From the NCBI GenBank assembly GCA_023437345.1, contig JAEZGC010000001.1, positions 1 to 8,896 of the forward strand: DNA of 8,896 nt, written 5' to 3'. The notes below the pieces were generated by a model. It did not search any database. It was not told the origin of the DNA and saw only the letters and a list, made by a program, of their open reading frames with translations. Shown here piece after piece: positions 1-5,979 of the stretch (positions are counted from its first letter, which is position 1; each line of letters starts with the position of its first letter). Source of the stretch: Actinomycetes bacterium. Its GTDB lineage: Bacteria; Actinomycetota; Actinomycetes; Propionibacteriales; Propionibacteriaceae. A program made the position numbers and the translations under genes.

Positions 1-37
1 GTCCCGGTGTGCGGGGCTGACGGCGGTGGCGCGCCGC

Positions 38-43
38 TACGCT
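38..43 (+). promoter_or_regulatory. -10 box of a probable leaderless folC promoter
   Basis: TACGCT matches the actinobacterial TANNNT -10 pattern and ends nine bases before the ATG at 53. That spacing would put the transcription start at or within a base or two of the start codon, leaving no room for a Shine-Dalgarno site, and none is visible. A weak -35-like CTGACG lies at 17-22. This is a prediction from spacing and consensus only. Confidence 0.45.
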
Positions 44-52
44 GAACCCACC

Positions 53-1390
53 ATGAACCGCTCCTCCCACGACCAGGTAGTCGCGAAGCTGCAGTCGCGT
101 TGGCCCGAACACCGGGTCGCCCGCGGCCTGGGTCGGATCGAGGCCCTGTGCGACCTGCTCGGCTCGCCGCAGACGTCGTGCCCGGTGATCCAGGTCGCCG
201 GCACCAACGGCAAGGGCAGCACCGCGATCATCATCGACACCCTGCTGCGCTCCCTCGGGCTGCGGGTCGGACGAGTGTCCAGCCCTCACCTGCAGGACAT
301 CACCGAGCGGATCGTGATCGACGGCGAACCGATCTCCGCCGACCGGTTCGACGACCTGGTCGCCGAGATCCGGCCGTTCGTCGACATCGTGGACGCCAGG
401 CAGATCGACGGTGTGGCGATGACCTTCTACGAGGTGGTGACGGCGCTGGCCTATGTCGCCTTCTCCGAGGCGCCGGTCGATGTGGCGGTGGTCGAGGTGG
501 GCATGGGCGGCACCTGGGACGCCACCAGCGTGGTCGAACCGCAGGTCGCCGTGGTGTGCCCGATCGACCTGGACCACACCCACCTGCTGGGCGAGTCGCT
601 GGCCGAGATCGCCGGCGAGAAGGCCGGCATCATCAAGCCGGGCGGCACCGCCGTGCTCGCCGGGCAGTCCCCGGCGGCGGCCGCCGTCCTGGTCGCCAGG
701 GCGGCCGAGGTGGGCGCAAGGGTGATGCGCGAGGGGGTCGAGTTCGGCCTGATCGAGCGGACGCCGGCCGTGGGCGGCCAGGTGATCCGGATCGAGACCG
801 CCGACGGGCCGCTGGGAGACCTCGTCCTGCCACTGTTCGGCGCCCACATGGCCCGCAACGCAGCGCTCGCCGTGGCCGCGTGCGAGGCCTTCCTCGGCGG
901 ACGCGCGCTCCCGGCCGACGTGGTGGCCGAAGGCCTCGAGGCGGTAGTCGCCCCCGCCCGGATGGAAGTGGTGCGACGCTCGCCGACAGTCGTCCTCGAC
1001 ACCTGCCACAACCCGCACGGCGCCCGCGCCACTGTCGAGGCGATGACCGAGGCCTTCGACTTCACACCCCTGATCGGCGTCGTCGCCATGATGGCCGACA
1101 AGGACGTCCGCGGCGTCCTCGAGGCGCTGTCGGAGGCCGTCACGACGGTCGTCGCCACCGGGATCGCTGACACGCCGCGGGCGATGACGGTCGAGGCGCT
1201 CGCCGAACTGGCCGGGGAGGTCTTCGGCCCCGACCGTGTGGTGTCCCGTCCCCGGATGGCAGACGCGATCGACGAAGCCGTCCGGCTTGCCGACGAGGCG
1301 GGTCCGGGCGCCGGCATCCTGATCGCCGGCTCGGTCTACGCCGCAGGCGAGGCCCGCTCCCTGCTGGTCCGCAAGGACGGCCACGAATGA
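53..1390 (+). CDS. folC: Bifunctional folylpolyglutamate synthase / dihydrofolate synthase
   Basis: This cytoplasmic Mur-ligase-family enzyme adds glutamate to dihydropteroate and/or to folates, using ATP, to make and retain folate cofactors. The 445 residues from ATG 53 match the family length. Visible signatures are the P-loop GTNGKGS at residues 50-56, SPHL at 77-80 followed by ERI, the DHTHLLG block near residue 174, EKAGIIKPG after it, HMARNAALAVAA in the central-to-C-terminal linker, and a C-terminal-domain motif DTCHNP at 316-321, where DGAHNP or a close variant is usual. A GTG at 26 would add nine residues (MARRYAEPT). ATG 53 is preferred because the TACGCT box at 38-43 would lie inside the longer version and fits a leaderless ATG 53. 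Its stop overlaps the next gene's start (ATGA at 1387-1390). Whether it has one or both activities cannot be read from the sequence. Confidence 0.95.
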   Translation: MNRSSHDQVVAKLQSRWPEHRVARGLGRIEALCDLLGSPQTSCPVIQVAGTNGKGSTAIIIDTLLRSLGLRVGRVSSPHLQDITERIVIDGEPISADRFDDLVAEIRPFVDIVDARQIDGVAMTFYEVVTALAYVAFSEAPVDVAVVEVGMGGTWDATSVVEPQVAVVCPIDLDHTHLLGESLAEIAGEKAGIIKPGGTAVLAGQSPAAAAVLVARAAEVGARVMREGVEFGLIERTPAVGGQVIRIETADGPLGDLVLPLFGAHMARNAALAVAACEAFLGGRALPADVVAEGLEAVVAPARMEVVRRSPTVVLDTCHNPHGARATVEAMTEAFDFTPLIGVVAMMADKDVRGVLEALSEAVTTVVATGIADTPRAMTVEALAELAGEVFGPDRVVSRPRMADAIDEAVRLADEAGPGAGILIAGSVYAAGEARSLLVRKDGHE

Positions 1391-1773
1391 GGCTCGCCGC
1401 GAAGAACCCGATGACGAAGGTGATGGTGTCCATCCTCGCCTTCGAGGCGGTCGTGTTCGGCCTGGCCATCGCCGGCATGATCCAGGTCGACAACGTGCCC
1501 GTCCCGGTGGCCGTCGGCGCCGCCGTCGTCGGGATCGTGATCGCCGTCGCGGCCTGCGCGCTGCTGCGCCACCCGATCGGCTACCTGCTCGGCTGGGTCA
1601 CCCAGGGACTCGTCGTCGGGATCGGCGTGCTGACCCCGTGGATGTACTGGCTGGGCGGGATGTTCGCGCTGCTGTGGGTGGTGAGCTTCGTGCTCGGACG
1701 CAGGATCGAGCGCTCCGCGCCGGGGCCGGGGCAGCCGACGGCCGACGCCGGACAGCGCCCGTCCGCCCCCTGA
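1387..1773 (+). CDS. DUF4233 family small integral membrane protein
   Basis: The 128-residue protein has about four hydrophobic helices at roughly residues 13-32, 37-58, 64-82 and 84-105. A short basic N-terminus precedes them, and a hydrophilic Pro/Gly-rich tail starting at RRIER follows. Size, topology and position directly after folC match the DUF4233 family, which is typically found next to folC in actinobacteria; its function is unknown. The start is well supported: ATG overlaps the folC stop as ATGA, and AAGGA at 1373-1377 sits nine bases upstream. It is therefore probably translationally coupled to folC and shares its transcript. A role in folate uptake or membrane association of folate enzymes would be speculation. 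Confidence 0.85.
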   Translation: MRLAAKNPMTKVMVSILAFEAVVFGLAIAGMIQVDNVPVPVAVGAAVVGIVIAVAACALLRHPIGYLLGWVTQGLVVGIGVLTPWMYWLGGMFALLWVVSFVLGRRIERSAPGPGQPTADAGQRPSAP

Positions 1774-1789
1774 GCGGGGGGTACCCCGC
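1774..1789 (+). repeat. GC-rich inverted repeat before ndk
   Basis: GCGGGG at 1774-1779 and CCCCGC at 1784-1789 form a perfect six-pair stem with a GGTA loop. In the same place GGGGTACCCC (1778-1787) is a perfect ten-base DNA palindrome. It starts right after the DUF4233 stop codon and ends seven bases before the ndk -10 box, so it could be an operator or a short terminator. No U-tract follows, which weakens the terminator reading. Confidence 0.4.
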
Positions 1790-1796
1790 GGACCGG

Positions 1797-1802
1797 TATC
1801 GT
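1797..1802 (+). promoter_or_regulatory. -10 box of a probable leaderless ndk promoter
   Basis: TATCGT fits TANNNT and ends seven bases before the ATG at 1810, predicting transcription from about the A of the start codon. There is no Shine-Dalgarno sequence between the box and the start. No convincing -35 hexamer is visible; the -35 zone is occupied by the palindrome at 1774-1789. Confidence 0.5.
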
Positions 1803-1809
1803 CGCTGCC

Positions 1810-2220
1810 ATGACGCAACTAACGCTGGTGCTGATCAAGCCCGACGCCGTCAGCCGCGGGCTGGTCGGCGCCATCCTGGCCCGCTACGAGGCCAAGGGCC
1901 TGTCGCTGGTGAGCCTTGAGCAGCGTCAGATCGACGCCGCGATGGCCGACCGCCACTACGCCGAGCACGTGGAGAAGCCGTGGTACCCGCCGGTGCGGGA
2001 GTACATCACCTCCGGACCGCTGGTGGCGCTGGTGCTTGAGGGGCCGTCGGCCATCGAGGTGGTACGTCTGATGAACGGCGCCACCAACGGCGCAGAGGCG
2101 GCGCCCGGCACGATCCGGGGCGACTACACGTTGTCCAACCGGTACAACCTCGTGCACGCCTCCGACTCGCCGGAGTCCGCCGCGAGCGAGATCGGCCTGT
2201 GGTTCCCCGGGCTCGGCTGA
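1810..2220 (+). CDS. ndk: Nucleoside diphosphate kinase
   Basis: This cytoplasmic enzyme transfers the gamma-phosphate of ATP to nucleoside diphosphates through a phosphohistidine intermediate, balancing NTP and dNTP pools. The 136-residue length is normal for bacterial Ndk. The protein opens with the typical TLVLIKPDAVSRGLVG and carries ITSGP, the GATNGAEAAPGTIRG block, and the active-site signature NLVHASDS with catalytic His116. Several positions differ from the commonest sequence: RGDYTLSNRYN replaces RGDF-type text, and KPWYPPVREY sits where KPFF is common. No known essential residue appears to be missing. A downstream protease gene begins about ten bases after the stop, so the two are probably co-transcribed. 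Confidence 0.97.
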   Translation: MTQLTLVLIKPDAVSRGLVGAILARYEAKGLSLVSLEQRQIDAAMADRHYAEHVEKPWYPPVREYITSGPLVALVLEGPSAIEVVRLMNGATNGAEAAPGTIRGDYTLSNRYNLVHASDSPESAASEIGLWFPGLG

Positions 2221-2230
2221 GCCTGTGACC

Positions 2231-3214
2231 ATGGCCCAACCCGCCGCGCCAGTGCCGGCGGTCCCGCCCTGGGTGCCGCGGGTCCCGTCCGCGCTGCCCG
2301 TGGTGCCGCGGGAGTACCACGAGTTCTACCGCGCGCCCCGCCTGCAGTGGTGGCAGCCCCTGGTCGGGTTGCTGATGTTCGCCGGCAGCTGGCTTGTCGC
2401 AGTGGGCGCGGTGAGCGTGGCCGCCATGGTCTACGACCTGGCCCGCGGCAACCTGGTGTGGGACGAACTCGCGGCCGGACAGCTCACCATCACCCCGATG
2501 CTGTTCCTGGCCAACAATGTGGGCCTCGCGCTGGCAATCCCGTGCGCCTGGGCTGCCCACCGGGCGGTGTTCGGCCAGCGCGCCGGCTGGCTGTTCGCGA
2601 TCACCGGACGGCTGCGCTGGGGGCTGGTGGGCCGCTTCACCCTGATCGCGCTGGCGTTCTACGTCGCCCTGTTCGGGGTGGAGCTGGCGATCTCCGGGCT
2701 GCCGGAGAACCTCGCGGTGGGGCCGGACACCTGGTTCCTCGTGATCTCGATCCTGCTCACCACCCCGCTGCAGAGCGCCGGCGAGGAGGTAGCCATGCGT
2801 GGACTCATGGCCCGTGCCATCGGGTCCTGGTTCCCGGCCCGGCGGGTCGGGCTGGTGGTCTCGACTGCGCTGACGTCCCTGGTGTTCATGGCCCTGCACG
2901 GAGCCGGTGACCCGTGGCTGAACGGCCACTACCTGTGGTTCGGCGTGGTCGCGTCGGTGCTGGTGTGGAAGACCGGCGGGCTGGAGGCCCCGATCGCGCT
3001 GCACGTGGTGAACAACCTTGTCGGGCTCAGCCTGGTCCCGTTCCTTGGGCTGGACGGGCTGTTCGAGCGCGACGCGGGGGTGGGCAGCCCTGTCGTGCTG
3101 ATCCAGGCTGCCCTGCTGACCGCGGCGGCGGCCGGCATTCTGTGGCAGGCTAGGCGTTTGGGCCTGGTGACGAGCACCGCCCCGGCCGCCCTGCGGGGTA
3201 CCGTGGGACAGTGA
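2231..3214 (+). CDS. CPBP family intramembrane glutamic metalloprotease (CAAX protease-like)
   Basis: The 327-residue polytopic membrane protein has a Pro-rich N-terminus (about 30 residues) and many hydrophobic segments. Numbering from the in-frame GTG at 2225 (subtract 2 for ATG 2231), it has the three family motifs: EExxxR at E187-E188-R192, FxxxH at F221-H225, and HxxxN at H260-N264. These residues form the catalytic centre in Rce1/CPBP proteases, so the protein should be active rather than a degenerate relative. Bacterial members serve in bacteriocin immunity, protein processing or unknown roles, and nothing nearby identifies the substrate. GTG 2225 and ATG 2231 are both possible starts with no clear Shine-Dalgarno site; I chose the ATG. 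No -10 box is visible in the ten-base gap after ndk, so it likely depends on ndk transcription. Confidence 0.85.
   Translation: MAQPAAPVPAVPPWVPRVPSALPVVPREYHEFYRAPRLQWWQPLVGLLMFAGSWLVAVGAVSVAAMVYDLARGNLVWDELAAGQLTITPMLFLANNVGLALAIPCAWAAHRAVFGQRAGWLFAITGRLRWGLVGRFTLIALAFYVALFGVELAISGLPENLAVGPDTWFLVISILLTTPLQSAGEEVAMRGLMARAIGSWFPARRVGLVVSTALTSLVFMALHGAGDPWLNGHYLWFGVVASVLVWKTGGLEAPIALHVVNNLVGLSLVPFLGLDGLFERDAGVGSPVVLIQAALLTAAAAGILWQARRLGLVTSTAPAALRGTVGQ
3199..3204 (+). promoter_or_regulatory. Possible -10 box inside the CPBP gene end, for the kinase gene
   Basis: TACCGT, preceded by GG exactly as in the sulP promoter, lies within the last codons of the protease gene. It ends six bases before a GTG at 3211 and 56 bases before the kinase ATG at 3261. 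It could drive a transcript starting at the mini-ORF at 3211. The box falls inside coding sequence, so it may be a chance match. Confidence 0.3.
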
Positions 3215-3255
3215 GGAGCCTGGCCGGGTCCGCACTGGCCGGGAATGAAGGATGA
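3211..3255 (+). CDS. Possible 14-codon leader ORF upstream of the kinase
   Basis: GTG at 3211 overlaps the protease stop (GTGA). It opens a 14-codon frame (VRSLAGSALAGNEG) that ends with TGA at 3253-3255, overlapping the in-frame kinase ATG at 3252 as ATGA. A TACCGT box six bases upstream is in the same position as the boxes before leaderless genes in this window. If real, it would be a leaderless upstream ORF that feeds ribosomes to the kinase start. The peptide has no recognisable motif and coding cannot be demonstrated for 14 codons, so this is a weak call. Confidence 0.2.
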   Translation: MRSLAGSALAGNEG

Positions 3256-3260
3256 ACGAC

Positions 3261-3941
3261 ATGCAGTCCGACGTGGCGTCCCCGGTGGACGCCGCAACAG
3301 GCTTGAAGTGGCTACGCGCCAGGATCCGTGCCCGGGCGGGACGGACCCTGGTCGGCATCGACGGCGTGGACGGAGCCGGCAAGACCACCTTCGCCGATGA
3401 GCTCGCCGTGCTGGTCGCAGAATGCGGCAACGAGGTGATCAGGATCTCGCTGGACGACTACCTCAACCCGAAGTCGGTCCGCTACGCGCAGGGCAGGACA
3501 TCGCCGCGCGGCTTCTACGAGGACAGCTACGACTACGTGAAGTTCCACGACGAGGTGCTGGAACCACTGGCCAACGACGGGTCCGGACGCTACCGCAAGG
3601 CCGCCTACGACCTCGCCCAGGAGGCGCCGGTGGTGTCGCCCTGGCTCGTGGCGCCCGACAACGCGGCGGTGATCATCGACGGCATGTTCCTGCACCGGCG
3701 CGACTTCGCGCAGAGCAGGACCAGGAAGGTGTGGGACCTGTCGGTGTGGCTGGACGTCCCCTTCGAGGAGACCTACCGGCGCCTGCACCAGCGAAGCACC
3801 ATGAACCAGGATCCGCTAGATCCGAGCAACGCCCGCTACTACGAGGGCCAGTTGCTCTACCTGCGGGAGTGCCAGCCGGCCGAGAAGGCCGACCTGGTGG
3901 TCGACAACTCGGCCCCGCACAGCCCGATCGACGACCTGTAG
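3261..3941 (+). CDS. Uridine kinase-like P-loop nucleoside/nucleotide kinase
   Basis: The 226-residue soluble protein is related to the uridine kinase/phosphoribulokinase group of P-loop kinases. It has a Walker A motif GIDGVDGAGKTT, with the key Lys about residue 41, and then ISLDDYLNP, corresponding to the region after strand 2 that contacts substrate. FYEDSYDYVKFHDEVLEPL, a hydrophobic strand ending in IIDGMFLHR (Walker B-like) and a lid-like RRLHQRS segment follow. These features fit a conserved actinobacterial branch usually labelled uridine kinase by similarity, so the true acceptor is not known. ATG 3261 is favoured over ATG 3252 because AAGGA at 3248-3252 lies eight bases upstream of 3261 but overlaps the alternative start. 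The protease gene ends 46 bases before it. Placement after ndk suggests, but does not show, a nucleotide-salvage role. Confidence 0.8.
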   Translation: MQSDVASPVDAATGLKWLRARIRARAGRTLVGIDGVDGAGKTTFADELAVLVAECGNEVIRISLDDYLNPKSVRYAQGRTSPRGFYEDSYDYVKFHDEVLEPLANDGSGRYRKAAYDLAQEAPVVSPWLVAPDNAAVIIDGMFLHRRDFAQSRTRKVWDLSVWLDVPFEETYRRLHQRSTMNQDPLDPSNARYYEGQLLYLRECQPAEKADLVVDNSAPHSPIDDL

Positions 3942-3969
3942 CCGGTATTGCCGCTTGCCGGATGCGCGT

Positions 3970-3975
3970 TAGGCT
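3970..3975 (+). promoter_or_regulatory. -10 box of a probable leaderless promoter for the radical SAM gene
   Basis: TAGGCT matches TANNNT closely, including the TAGGNT form favoured by actinobacterial housekeeping sigma factors. It ends nine bases before ATG 3985, with no Shine-Dalgarno sequence between them. The gap contains the eight-base palindrome GTCCGGAC (3976-3983), which may be chance or a small operator. Confidence 0.5.
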
Positions 3976-3984
3976 GTCCGGACC

Positions 3985-5931
3985 ATGAGTGTCGATATCG
4001 CGCCCGCGTCGCTGTTCCCCCGGCTCGAGCCGCTGCTCGCGCAGGTCGGCAAGCCTGTCCAGTACATCGGCGGTGAGGTGAACTCCCAGCCGAAGGACTT
4101 CGCTGCCACGCAAGTGCGGTGGGCGTTGATGTACCCCGACGCCTACGAGGTGGGGCAGCCGAACCAGGGCCTGGCGATCCTCTACGAGTTGCTGAACGAG
4201 CGCGACTGGATGTGCGCCGAGCGCACCTACACGATCTGGCCCGACCTTGCCGGGCTGATGCGGGCCGACGGGATCCCGCAGTTCACCCTCGAGAACCACC
4301 TGCCGGTGGCAGCCTTCGACCTGCTCGGGGTCAGCTTCTCCACCGAACTCGGCTACACCAACCTGCTGGAGAGCCTCGACCTGGCCCAGATCCCGCTGCA
4401 CGCCGCCGACCGCGGCGACGACGCGCCGCTGGTGGTCGCCGGCGGGCACGCCGCGTTCAACCCCGAGCCGATCGCCAGGTTCATCGACGCCGCCGTCCTT
4501 GGTGACGGCGAGCAGGCCTCGATCACGATCTCCGAACTGGTGCGCGACTGGAAGGCCGAGGGTCGCCCGGGAGGGCGCGAGGGCATCCTGCTGCGACTGG
4601 CGCGCAGCGGCGTGGCCTACGTCCCGGCCTTCTACGACGTCAGCTACGGGCCGGACGGCGCCATCGCAGCTGTGGTACCGAACCGCGACGGCGTCCCGGC
4701 CCGGCCCGCCAAGCACACCCTCATGGAGCTCGACGAGTGGCCCTACCCGGCCCGCCCGATAGTGCCGCTGGCCGAGACCGTCCACGAGCGCTACTCGGTG
4801 GAGATCTTCCGCGGCTGCACCCGCGGCTGCCGGTTCTGCCAGGCCGGGATGATCACCCGGCCGGTCCGCGAGCGCAACATCGAGACCATCGGACGGATGG
4901 TCGAGGGCGGCCTGGCTGCGACCGGCCTTGAGGAGGTCGGGCTGCTCAGCCTCTCCTCGGCCGACCACTCCGAGATCGGCCAGGTCACCCACCAGCTTGC
5001 CGACCGGTACGCCGACGACCAGGTGTCGCTGTCGCTGCCCAGCACCCGGGTGGACGCGTTCAACATCGACCTGGCCAACGAGTTGTCCCGCAACGGCCGG
5101 CGCTCAGGGCTGACCTTCGCCCCCGAGGGCGGCACCGAGCGGCTGCGCAAGGTGATCAACAAGATGGTCAGCGAGGACGACCTGATCAACACGGTCGCCG
5201 CCGCGTTCAGCCAGGGCTGGCGCCAGGTGAAGCTGTACTTCATGTGCGGCCTGCCGACCGAGACCGACGAGGACGTGCTGGCGATCGCCGACATGGCCGC
5301 GCGGGTGATCGAGACCGGACGCCGCGCCGCCGGGACCCGCGACATCCGGTGCACCATCTCGATCGGCGGGTTCGTGCCGAAGCCGCACACTCCGTTCCAG
5401 TGGGCCGGCCAGGCTGACCCGGAGACCATCGACCGGCGGCTGCACGCGCTGCGGGACAGGATCCGCGAGGACAAGCGGTACGGGCGGGCGATCGGGATGC
5501 GCTACCACGACGGCAGGCCCGGCCAGATCGAAGGGCTGCTGAGCCGTGGCGACCGCCGCGTCGGCGATGTCATCGAGGCGGTCTGGCGCGACGGCGGCCA
5601 CTTCGACGGCTGGAGCGAGCACTTCTCCTACGACCGCTGGGTGGCGTGCGCCGAGGTCGAGCTCGCCCGCCACGGCGTCGACCTGGCCTGGTACACCACC
5701 CGCGAGCGCGGGCAGGCCGAGGTCCTGCCCTGGGACCACCTCGACTCCGGCCTGGACCGGGACTGGCTGTGGCAGGACTGGCAGGACGCCGTCGGCGGCG
5801 CCGAGGTCGAGGACTGCCGCTGGTCGGGCTGCTACGACTGCGGCGTCTGCCCGACCATGGGCACCGACATCCAGATCGGCCCTACCGGACGCACGCTGCT
5901 GCCGCTGACCGTGGCGCGCCGACCCGCCTGA
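3985..5931 (+). CDS. TIGR03960-type radical SAM protein, uncharacterised
   Basis: The 648-residue enzyme has an N-terminal Rossmann-like region (about residues 45-190, starting RWALMYPDAYEVGQPNQG) like the so-called B12-binding domain. A radical SAM barrel follows, with the CX3CX2C iron-sulfur motif at C278, C282 and C285. The C-terminus is cysteine-rich, with C611, C616, C619 and C622, suggesting a second metal site. The N-terminal part has no visible DxHxxG motif, so classic histidine-ligated cobalamin binding is doubtful. In other bacteria this family sits beside, or is fused to, TIGR03936/DUF2344 and lies near rne/rng, which suggests a shared role, perhaps in RNA or ribosome modification; no reaction is known to me. 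Here its partner lies 1.8 kb downstream, beyond the transporter. The start is supported by the -10 box nine bases upstream. Confidence 0.9.
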   Translation: MSVDIAPASLFPRLEPLLAQVGKPVQYIGGEVNSQPKDFAATQVRWALMYPDAYEVGQPNQGLAILYELLNERDWMCAERTYTIWPDLAGLMRADGIPQFTLENHLPVAAFDLLGVSFSTELGYTNLLESLDLAQIPLHAADRGDDAPLVVAGGHAAFNPEPIARFIDAAVLGDGEQASITISELVRDWKAEGRPGGREGILLRLARSGVAYVPAFYDVSYGPDGAIAAVVPNRDGVPARPAKHTLMELDEWPYPARPIVPLAETVHERYSVEIFRGCTRGCRFCQAGMITRPVRERNIETIGRMVEGGLAATGLEEVGLLSLSSADHSEIGQVTHQLADRYADDQVSLSLPSTRVDAFNIDLANELSRNGRRSGLTFAPEGGTERLRKVINKMVSEDDLINTVAAAFSQGWRQVKLYFMCGLPTETDEDVLAIADMAARVIETGRRAAGTRDIRCTISIGGFVPKPHTPFQWAGQADPETIDRRLHALRDRIREDKRYGRAIGMRYHDGRPGQIEGLLSRGDRRVGDVIEAVWRDGGHFDGWSEHFSYDRWVACAEVELARHGVDLAWYTTRERGQAEVLPWDHLDSGLDRDWLWQDWQDAVGGAEVEDCRWSGCYDCGVCPTMGTDIQIGPTGRTLLPLTVARRPA

Positions 5932-5978
5932 CCGGACGGTAACCGCCCCCGCGCCCGGCGTGCGCGGTACCGTTCCGG
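5932..5978 (+). repeat. Nested imperfect dyad spanning the sulP promoter
   Basis: CCGGACGGTAACCGC (5932-5946) pairs with GCGGTACCGTTCCGG (5964-5978) over 14 positions with one bulged base in each arm. Nested inside is an exact CCGCGC (5949-5954) / GCGCGG (5962-5967) inverted repeat. The two foldings compete for 5964-5967. The structure fills the gap between the radical SAM stop and the sulP GTG and includes the -10 box. It could be an operator for sulP or a terminator-like hairpin for the upstream transcript, but no U-tract is present. Confidence 0.45.
5968..5973 (+). promoter_or_regulatory. -10 box of a probable leaderless sulP promoter
   Basis: TACCGT ends six bases before GTG 5980, and there is no Shine-Dalgarno sequence. 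The predicted start of transcription is the first base of the GTG. The box is contained in the right arm of the dyad at 5932-5978. Confidence 0.5.
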
Positions 5979-5979
5979 C

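Noticed and set aside
1..25. Possible 3' end of an upstream gene, with TGA at 18-20
   Set aside because: Only five codons are visible before the stop. valS often precedes folC in actinobacteria, but nothing here can confirm it.
100..1170. 356-codon plus-strand frame overlapping folC
   Set aside because: It is Arg/Gly-rich out-of-frame text within folC, and folC's motifs run through the whole region.
2006..3430. 474-codon open frame on the minus strand across ndk, the CPBP gene and the kinase start
   Set aside because: It is antisense to three well-supported genes, is His/Gln/Arg/Pro-rich without domain motifs, and has the look of a stop-poor shadow frame in high-GC DNA.
3942..3969. Hairpin between the kinase and radical SAM genes (repeated CCGG units)
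   Set aside because: The CCGG units pair over only four to five bases with poor extension; such matches are expected by chance at this GC content.
3673..4992. 439-codon minus-strand frame opposite the kinase and radical SAM genes
   Set aside because: It lies opposite genes with clear catalytic motifs, has low-complexity composition and no recognisable domain. The same applies to the other long minus-strand frames.
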